DNA of 50,170 bases from Verrucomicrobiota bacterium (GTDB taxonomy: Bacteria > Verrucomicrobiota > Verrucomicrobiia > Chthoniobacterales > Chthoniobacteraceae). This document shows, piece by piece, positions 45,353-50,170 of the stretch (within the stretch, counting starts at the first letter, position 1; each line of letters begins with the position of its first letter). Location of the stretch: NCBI GenBank assembly GCA_009885995.1, contig VFJQ01000106.1, positions 1-50,170 on the forward strand, given 5' to 3'. The notes beneath the pieces were generated by a model that had not been told where the DNA came from, ran no database searches, and saw only the letters and a list, made by a program, of their open reading frames with translations. The position numbers and the translations under genes are program-made.

Positions 45353-46059
45353 TGGCGACTCCCGATGCCGGCGGCGCCTGCGTATTCGAAGCGATCGGCC
45401 TGACGAAGGAATACGACTATGGGACGGTGCAAGCGCTGCGCGGCGTGGATATCCGCATCGCGCCGGGCGAATTCGTCGCCATCGTAGGCCAGAGCGGCTC
45501 GGGAAAATCGACGCTCCTGCAAATGCTCGGCGCGCTCGATCACCCGACCGCCGGCGAATTGCGCTACCGCGGTGCGCCGCTCTCGGCGCATGGCGACCTC
45601 GCCTCGTATCGGGCGCACGAGATCGGCTTCATCTTTCAGGCGTTTCATCTCCTGCCCACCTTCACTGCGATCGAGAATGTGCAGATCCCGATGTTCGAGA
45701 CGCACCGTTCGACTTCGGAGCGAAAGCAGCGCGCGATGGAACTGCTGAAGCTGGTCGGACTCGAAGACCGCCTGCATCATTTTCCGTCGAAGCTCTCCGG
45801 CGGCGAAAGGCAGCGCGTCGCGATCGCACGCAGCCTCGCGAATGGCGCGTCGGTGCTGCTCGCTGATGAACCGACGGGCAACCTCGACAGCGAAAACGCC
45901 ACGCTTGTCCTCGACCTCATCGTGCGCTTGCGGCGCGAGCAACAGTTCACGCTCATCCTTGTGACGCACGACATGGGCATCGCGCGGCAGGCCGGGCGCG
46001 TTATCGAGATGAAAGACGGCCGCGTGGTCGCCGACACACTCAACTCCACGTCGCACTGA
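45352..46059 (+). CDS. LolD/MacB-type ABC transporter ATPase
   Basis: 235 residues. Walker A G46-QSGSGKST54, Q-loop FIFQAFHLLP, signature LSGGERQRVAIARSL, Walker B VLLADEPTGNLDS and the switch His in VTHD. The sequence around FQAFHLLPTFTAIENVQIPM is typical of the LolD/MacB/FtsE group, which power mechanotransmission across the envelope and do not need a channel. ATG 45352 shares its A with the stop of the desaturase gene (TGATG). It is followed after one base by the permease gene, so they form one transporter. Confidence 0.92.
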   Translation: MATPDAGGACVFEAIGLTKEYDYGTVQALRGVDIRIAPGEFVAIVGQSGSGKSTLLQMLGALDHPTAGELRYRGAPLSAHGDLASYRAHEIGFIFQAFHLLPTFTAIENVQIPMFETHRSTSERKQRAMELLKLVGLEDRLHHFPSKLSGGERQRVAIARSLANGASVLLADEPTGNLDSENATLVLDLIVRLRREQQFTLILVTHDMGIARQAGRVIEMKDGRVVADTLNSTSH

Positions 46060-46060
46060 C

Positions 46061-47176
46061 ATGACCTTCTTCACCGTCATCACGCGCGGATTGACGCGCC
46101 GGCCCGTGCGCACCGGGCTCACCATCGTGGGCATCGCCATCGGCATCGCCGCGGTGGTCGCGCTCGTCGGCATCTCACGCGGCTTCGAGACAAGCTGGGC
46201 GACAGGCATGAAGACCCGCGGCACCGACTTGGTGGTCAGCAACATGGGCAGCGCGCTCACGCCGAAGCCGTATCCCGCCACCGTGGTCGATCGCATCACT
46301 CCCCTCCCCCACGTCGCGGAGACCTGTGCGCTTCTCGCCGACCTGATGAGCGTGGAGACCACGGACATGATGATCGTCTCCGGACGGCAATGGGGCGGCT
46401 TCACGTGGAAGAATCTCCACATCATCGCCGGGCGAATGCCGCACGATGCCGCCGAGCGTGCAGTGGTGCTGGGGCAGACCGCGGCTGAGGTTTTGAAAAA
46501 GAAAGTCGGCGATACGCTCCAACTCGAGACCGAGGAACTCCCGGTCGTGGGCATCGTCGATGGCGGCGCGATCGTCGAAAACGGATCGGTCATCCTCTCG
46601 CTGCCTCTGCTTCAGGAACTCACCGGCAACGAAGGCAAGATCAACGTCATCGACCTGCGCGTCACGCCGGGCACGACGAAGGAAGAACTCCGCCAGCTCT
46701 GCGATCAAATCAGCGCCCTCGTGCCGGAAGCGCGCGCGGTGATCGCCGGCGAGCACGTGCGCGACAGCCAGGCTTACAAGATCATCCGCGCGATGAGTTG
46801 GGGCACCTCCCTGCTCGCCGTGCTCGTCGGCGTGCTTGGGGTGATGAACACGATGCTCATGACTGTCTTCGAGCGCACGCAGGAGATTTGCGTGCTGCTC
46901 GCCATCGGCTGGAAGCGCAGCCGCATCGTGCGCATGATCCTGCTGGAATCGGCGATGCTCGGATTGATCGGCGGCATCGGCGGAGTCCTGATCGGCATCG
47001 TCGGCGTGAAGATCCTCGTCCAGACACCCGCCATTCGCGGCTTGCTCGAGCCCGACTTGAACCCGCAACTCCTCCTCAGCGCGGTGGGCATCGCAGTCGT
47101 GGTCGGAGTTTTCAGCGGCCTGTATCCCGCGTGGCGCAGCTCGCGCCTCACGCCGAGCCACGCCTTGCACGGCTGA
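46061..47176 (+). CDS. FtsX/MacB-type ABC permease (LolC-like)
   Basis: 371 residues. First helix TGLTIVGIAIGIAAVVALVG, a periplasmic MacB-PCD-like domain (about 45-245), then three helices with the FtsX hallmark NTMLMTVFERTQEICVLLAIGWKRSRIVRMIL between the second and third, ending GLYPAWRSSRLTPSHALHG. This is the LolC/LolE/MacB four-helix topology. One permease gene only, so it probably acts as a homodimer. No MacA-like adaptor follows; the LolA-like gene takes that place, which points to lipid or lipoprotein extraction and not TolC-type efflux. Confidence 0.9.
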   Translation: MTFFTVITRGLTRRPVRTGLTIVGIAIGIAAVVALVGISRGFETSWATGMKTRGTDLVVSNMGSALTPKPYPATVVDRITPLPHVAETCALLADLMSVETTDMMIVSGRQWGGFTWKNLHIIAGRMPHDAAERAVVLGQTAAEVLKKKVGDTLQLETEELPVVGIVDGGAIVENGSVILSLPLLQELTGNEGKINVIDLRVTPGTTKEELRQLCDQISALVPEARAVIAGEHVRDSQAYKIIRAMSWGTSLLAVLVGVLGVMNTMLMTVFERTQEICVLLAIGWKRSRIVRMILLESAMLGLIGGIGGVLIGIVGVKILVQTPAIRGLLEPDLNPQLLLSAVGIAVVVGVFSGLYPAWRSSRLTPSHALHG

Positions 47177-47189
47177 CCCATCAAATCAC

Positions 47190-47972
47190 ATGAACCCAAT
47201 CCGCCTGATCTTCATCATCACCATGGCGCTGACATTCACCACGCACGCCGCCGACAGCGCACCGTCCGCGGACGAACTCGCTGCGCGGCTCAGCGCGCTC
47301 CAGCAGAACGGCGCGTCGTATGTGCGATTGAAGATGGAGATCAAGGGCGCGGCGAAAGAAACCCTCCAGCTTCAGATCAAACAGCGGCGCACGAAAGGCG
47401 CGACGGAGGTCGTGTATCAAGTGCTCTTCCCGAAAGAGCGCAAAGGCGAGTCCGTCCTGCTCCGAAAAATCGGAAACCGCGCCGCGACCGGCTCCACGTT
47501 CACGCCGCCCAACACGGTGCGCACGATCGAGAACTTGAAGGAGCCACTTCTCGGCAGCGATCTGTCCTTTGAGGATGTCGTCGAGAATTTCTTCGCGTGG
47601 GAGCGGCAGGGCATAGCCGGAGCGGAGGACGTGGACGGCGTGCGCTGCCAGATCCTCGAATCGAAGCCGGGCAAAAGCGACCGCTCAAGCTACGGCAGCG
47701 TGCGCACCTGGATCGACCCGCGCCGCGTGGTCCCGCTCCGCGTCGAGAAATACTCCGCCTCGGGCCAGGTGCTCCGCCGCATCGACACCACGCGCGTTGT
47801 CGCCGACGCTGGCCACCCAATTCCCGCGAACCTCGTGGTGCATGGACTGCGACCGGATTCCTCAACCGAACTCGATGGCTCCCGCGTCCGGCATGATGTG
47901 ACCTACACCGACCACGACTTCACGGTTGAAGCTCTCAAGGACCTCGCCGGACCACGAGGATCGCCCGAATGA
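47190..47972 (+). CDS. Outer-membrane-lipoprotein-sorting protein (LolA/LolB fold)
   Basis: 260 residues. The signal peptide (MNPIRLIFIITMALTFTTHA, cleavage before AD) lacks a lipobox Cys. The mature part matches the outer membrane lipoprotein-sorting family: beta-strands with TEVVYQVLFPKERKGESVLL, DLSFEDVVENFF, and WIDPRRVVPLRVEKYSASGQVLRRIDTTRV, then HDVTYTDHDFTVEAL. The fold is a half-barrel with a hydrophobic cavity that carries lipids through the periplasm. It begins 13 bases after the permease gene and is the last gene of the operon. Its 3' end is next to the mobile region, and the DNA beyond carries no more operon genes. Confidence 0.85.
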   Translation: MNPIRLIFIITMALTFTTHAADSAPSADELAARLSALQQNGASYVRLKMEIKGAAKETLQLQIKQRRTKGATEVVYQVLFPKERKGESVLLRKIGNRAATGSTFTPPNTVRTIENLKEPLLGSDLSFEDVVENFFAWERQGIAGAEDVDGVRCQILESKPGKSDRSSYGSVRTWIDPRRVVPLRVEKYSASGQVLRRIDTTRVVADAGHPIPANLVVHGLRPDSSTELDGSRVRHDVTYTDHDFTVEALKDLAGPRGSPE

Positions 47973-48103
47973 TGACCGAAGGATCCACTGAGGCAGCATG
48001 ACGTGACGGCATCCAAAATATAGTCGTAGGCGCGAACAGCGTCGGAGTCCCACTCGCGTGAAAGCCATTCGCACCAACGGTTGAACGAGGTTCCTCCCAA
48101 CAT
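47973..48103 (-). pseudogene. Truncated small gene at element edge
   Basis: From ATG 48103 the minus strand reads MLGGTSFNRWCEWLSREWDS and then DAVRAYDYILDAV, natural-looking protein. The frame then runs into the end of the lipid-carrier gene on the other strand, so the 3' part was probably replaced. It follows the integrase on the same strand by 34 bases. Not recognised. Confidence 0.3.
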
Positions 48104-48137
48104 CGCGTATTAATTGTGGCCAGCGTGGATCAGCGCT

Positions 48138-49384
48138 TCACTGAGCCGCGACGGTGACCCCGCCCGATTCAGCCAGCGGAACGATGCCAAAGGTGAGACG
48201 CGACGCCATGCGCTTGCGGTGTTCGTCTGCAATGTCGCCATAGAATTTGCCGATGAGCACATCGCCGTCTCGATGCTCGACCCATTTTGCAATGGTCATA
48301 AAGTCGATCCCGTTCATCACCACGTAGCTGATGAAATACACACGCAGATGATGGAAGCCGAAAGTCGGCAGCTTCACGTGAGCACGGACAGCCTTCAAAG
48401 ATTCGCGCAGACTTTTCACCGGAATGTCTTTTGCACCACGCTGTGGGCTCGAGAAAACGAAAGACGAATCGGGCGCACGGCGAGGGTGCATCTCGCGGAG
48501 CAGGCTTTCGAGTCGCGGGTTGAAATCCACAACGCGGGAGCCGCTGCTTTTCGACGTATCGCTCTCACCGATTGTGAAAGCCGCTGCGTCGAAATCATCC
48601 GGTGCACCGATAAAGACACGAGCGCGCTCGAAATCGACGTGCGCCCACCGCACGCGCAGCGTCCCTTGTTCTCGCGCTCCGCTGAACGCGAGGTAGCGGA
48701 GGTAGTCACGCCGTTGCTCGCCATTTTTTGTAACGGGCGAACCGACCTCTTTCTTTCCCCTACACCCGGCGAGCCATGTGTCGAGTTGAGCCGGTGAAAT
48801 GAGCGGGCGGCGCAGCGGCGCGACTTTTCCAACTTTGGGAAAGCGCGGTAGTTCTTTGAGGTGGCGCGCGTCCTCGGCAGCGCACAGCACGTTGCGAAGC
48901 GCTACCAGATCAAGCGCGACAGTGCGACCGCTCGCGGTCTTGTAGTGTTTTCCCGCATCGTGCATCCATCCTCACTCTGCCGTTTCTCGACGTAGCCCTT
49001 AATGATAGGTGTCTTGATCGCGTCGAACCGGAAGCCGCCCAGATGTCCCGTCCATCGCGAGAGCGCCTGTGTCTTGTTCTCCAACGTGCCGGGTTTCTTC
49101 GCACGGGTCGATGCCATCGCGAGGTAGTCTTTCGCAAAGTTCGCAAACAACCGACAGCGACCGGCAGCGGGCAGCTTTTCCTCTCGCCGTTTCGCGTTCA
49201 ACATATCGAGCGCGGCCATGGCTCCGGCAAACGTGCGGATGGGTTCGCCGGCCTCATCGAACAGCGGAAAACGGCGCACCCCTTTGCGCCCGTCGCTACG
49301 GTCCGCCCACAGAACGGCGTAGAAGCGTCTGTTGCGGGTGCAAAGACCAGAGACTCGGCGATTGCGCGAATCGCGAGCCGCCAT
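48138..49384 (-). pseudogene. Tyrosine recombinase/integrase, frameshifted
   Basis: The N-terminal part from ATG 49384 (AARDSRNRRVSGLCTRNRRFY, then core-binding part FANFAKDYLAMASTRAKKPG and IKGYVEKRQSEDG) is in one frame. The catalytic part from about 48965 (MHDAGKHYKTASGRTVALDL to the end) is in another. A one-base loss at about 48966 explains the switch. Catalytic residues are visible: Arg in SGAREQGTLRVRW, His-x-x-Arg in FHHLRVYFISY, a later His in WVEHRDGD, and the nucleophile Tyr in IGKFYGD. So the gene was complete before the shift. It lies about 75 bases from the tRNA-Leu fragment, the usual place for an integrase beside its attachment site. Confidence 0.8.
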
Positions 49385-49460
49385 AAACTGCGCGCCGGGT
49401 GCAAGCCCGCTGTGCAAGACTCATCACTGCTCGCGAGTCTTATTCTTCTTTTACAGAGAC

Positions 49461-49500
49461 GCCGGGGTAGCGAAATTGGCAGACGCGCCAGACTTAGGAT
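49461..49500 (+). pseudogene. tRNA-Leu(UAG) 5'-half fragment, probable att site
   Basis: Forty bases match a bacterial tRNA-Leu from base 1: acceptor strand GCCGGGG, D-arm TAGCGAAATTGGCAGACGC, anticodon arm CCAGACTTAGGAT with anticodon TAG. After position 38 the expected CTGG stem partner, variable arm and T-arm are missing; instead follow three TCGCGA motifs and a poor hairpin. Downstream CCCCG (49546-49550) could pair with only five of the seven acceptor bases, so a very degenerate full tRNA cannot be fully excluded. Break in the anticodon loop is a known crossover place for tyrosine integrases. Confidence 0.7.
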
Positions 49501-49622
49501 TGAGCTTTTCGCGATTTCGCGACTTTGCTTCGCGAGTCTAAATCGCCCCGCGATCCGCTTGAATACAGGGGTTGGCGGCGATTGATCAAGACTCAGACTG
49601 GATTAGCAGACAGCGGCTCAGT

Positions 49623-49725
49623 CTTGCACAAACTCTTGCACAGACCCAAGCGAAGCTGTGTCTGGAAACTCGCTTTTTTTGCGGCGTGCGCGCCGTTTGT
49701 GCAAGTTTGTGCAAGTTTGTGCAAG
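49623..49725. repeat. Inverted and direct 10-bp iteron cluster
   Basis: Left: CTTGCACAAA (49623-49632) and CTTGCACAGA (49635-49644). Right: TTTGTGCAAG three times without spacing (49696-49705, 49706-49715, 49716-49725). The right copies are the reverse complement of the left ones. The 51-base spacer includes a T7 run and a small GC hairpin (GGCGTGCGCGCC). Suits arm-type integrase sites or a protein-binding operator/origin. Confidence 0.8.
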
Positions 49726-50120
49726 TCGAACTCGATTCATCCGCGCCCCGCGCCCCGGAAGGCGATGCCTTCGCCGATGGTCCGTCATTGTCGGCATGAC
49801 CGGGGCAGGCCAGGAGCCTGTCGCAGCGGCAAGCGAATCACGGGGACGAATGTAGAGCGCCGAACCCACGCCAGAGGCTTGCAAGCCCCTCACAGGCACC
49901 TTGGCGCGCGCCTGTGCCGTTGACGATGGATCGCAAAGGACACGGGCCGCCTTTGTCGAAAAACCTGCGAGGGCAAAAACCAGTTAGCACGCACGCCACC
50001 CCTGACGATTTCGGCAAGTCCCCCCGCCGGGTGTCCAAAACTCGCGAGCACGTCGCACGATTCCTAGCAGCCTGTCGGACTTTCCGTCCACGACTGCGCG
50101 ACATTGCGGGTTGAAAGGGG
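49726..50120. other. Non-coding junction DNA
   Basis: About 395 bases with no supported gene; frames in it are short and antisense frames lack starts or composition of real genes. The last 55 bases (from about 50066, GATTCCTAGCAGCCTGTCGG) probably hold the left end of the IS whose transposase starts at 50121; I cannot define its inverted repeat without the other end. Confidence 0.4.
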
Positions 50121-50170
50121 ATGCCCGCCCGCTTCGTCAACATTGACCACGACACGCCGCTGTTGCTGCC
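50121..50170 (+). CDS. IS1182-like transposase, N-terminal fragment at window edge
   Basis: ATG 50121 after AAAGGGG reads MPARFVNIDHDTPLLLP before the window ends. This matches the very conserved N terminus of IS1182-type DDE transposases (ARFV.ID.DTP.LLP). Only 16 codons are visible, so the family is likely but intactness cannot be judged. Confidence 0.65.
   Translation, partial: MPARFVNIDHDTPLLL

Noticed and set aside
49332..49541. 69-codon frame containing AGVAKLADAPDLG
   Set aside because: That peptide is the well-known false translation of a tRNA-Leu gene, so it supports the tRNA fragment and not a protein.
49461..49550. Group I intron in tRNA-Leu
   Set aside because: No 3' exon and no intron core (P7-like) sequence in the following 670 bases.
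49696..49725. CRISPR-like direct repeats
   Set aside because: Units are 10 bp with no spacers and there are no cas genes.

Overview
The window is high-GC bacterial DNA with densely packed genes, many 1-13 base overlaps and very few Shine-Dalgarno sites. It most resembles a member of the Verrucomicrobiota. The pointers are a PVC-type membrane-dehydrogenase/HEAT/cytochrome c protein (21.5-24.9 kb), a giant secreted protein built of autotransporter-associated strand repeats, a PGPGW-type membrane protein, and decayed collagen-like and Fn3-like cassettes. The lineage is an inference from gene content; no rRNA is present to settle it.

Layout. (1) 0-9.8 kb: the 3' part of a giant modular surface or secreted protein. 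(2) 9.8-21.4 kb: housekeeping and envelope genes. These are a YfhO-like membrane protein, two MFS exporters, a family 9 glycosyltransferase with a small lipoprotein and a coiled-coil membrane protein, an unannotated SRP (4.5S) RNA at about 15.6 kb, a CHASE2 sensor without an output domain, a beta-CASP metallo-beta-lactamase, an anchored FGE/sulfatase-modifying-factor protein, and a DUF433/DUF5615 toxin-antitoxin pair. (3) 21.5-32.2 kb: the PVC heme protein, which carries a 59-bp palindrome inserted in frame, then a coiled-coil membrane protein, acetyl-CoA synthetase, an exported amidase, a TPR protein and a glutamine-dependent asparagine synthetase. (4) 32.2-35.3 kb: a compact minus-strand operon with two very small genes, then a degenerate region with palindromic repeats and two frameshifted genes (Fn3-like and collagen-like). 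(5) 35.4-48.0 kb: a six-gene operon with a single-module reducing polyketide synthase (KS-AT-DH-MT-psiKR-ER-KR-ACP), a free-standing condensation domain, a fatty-acid desaturase, a LolD-like ATPase, a FtsX/MacB-type permease and an outer-membrane-lipoprotein-sorting (LolA/LolB-fold) protein. (6) 48.0-50.2 kb: a mobile-element junction with a frameshifted tyrosine integrase, the 5' half of a tRNA-Leu(UAG), a cluster of 10-bp inverted and direct iterons, and the start of an IS1182-like transposase at the window edge.

The most interesting system is the 35.4-48.0 kb operon. Its gene order suggests synthesis of a (probably methyl-branched) polyketide lipid, its release onto an acceptor by the condensation domain, modification by the desaturase, and export to the outer membrane by a dedicated Lol-type route. 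This is analogous in logic, not homologous gene for gene, to mycobacterial Mas/PapA5 lipid assembly. The product is unknown.
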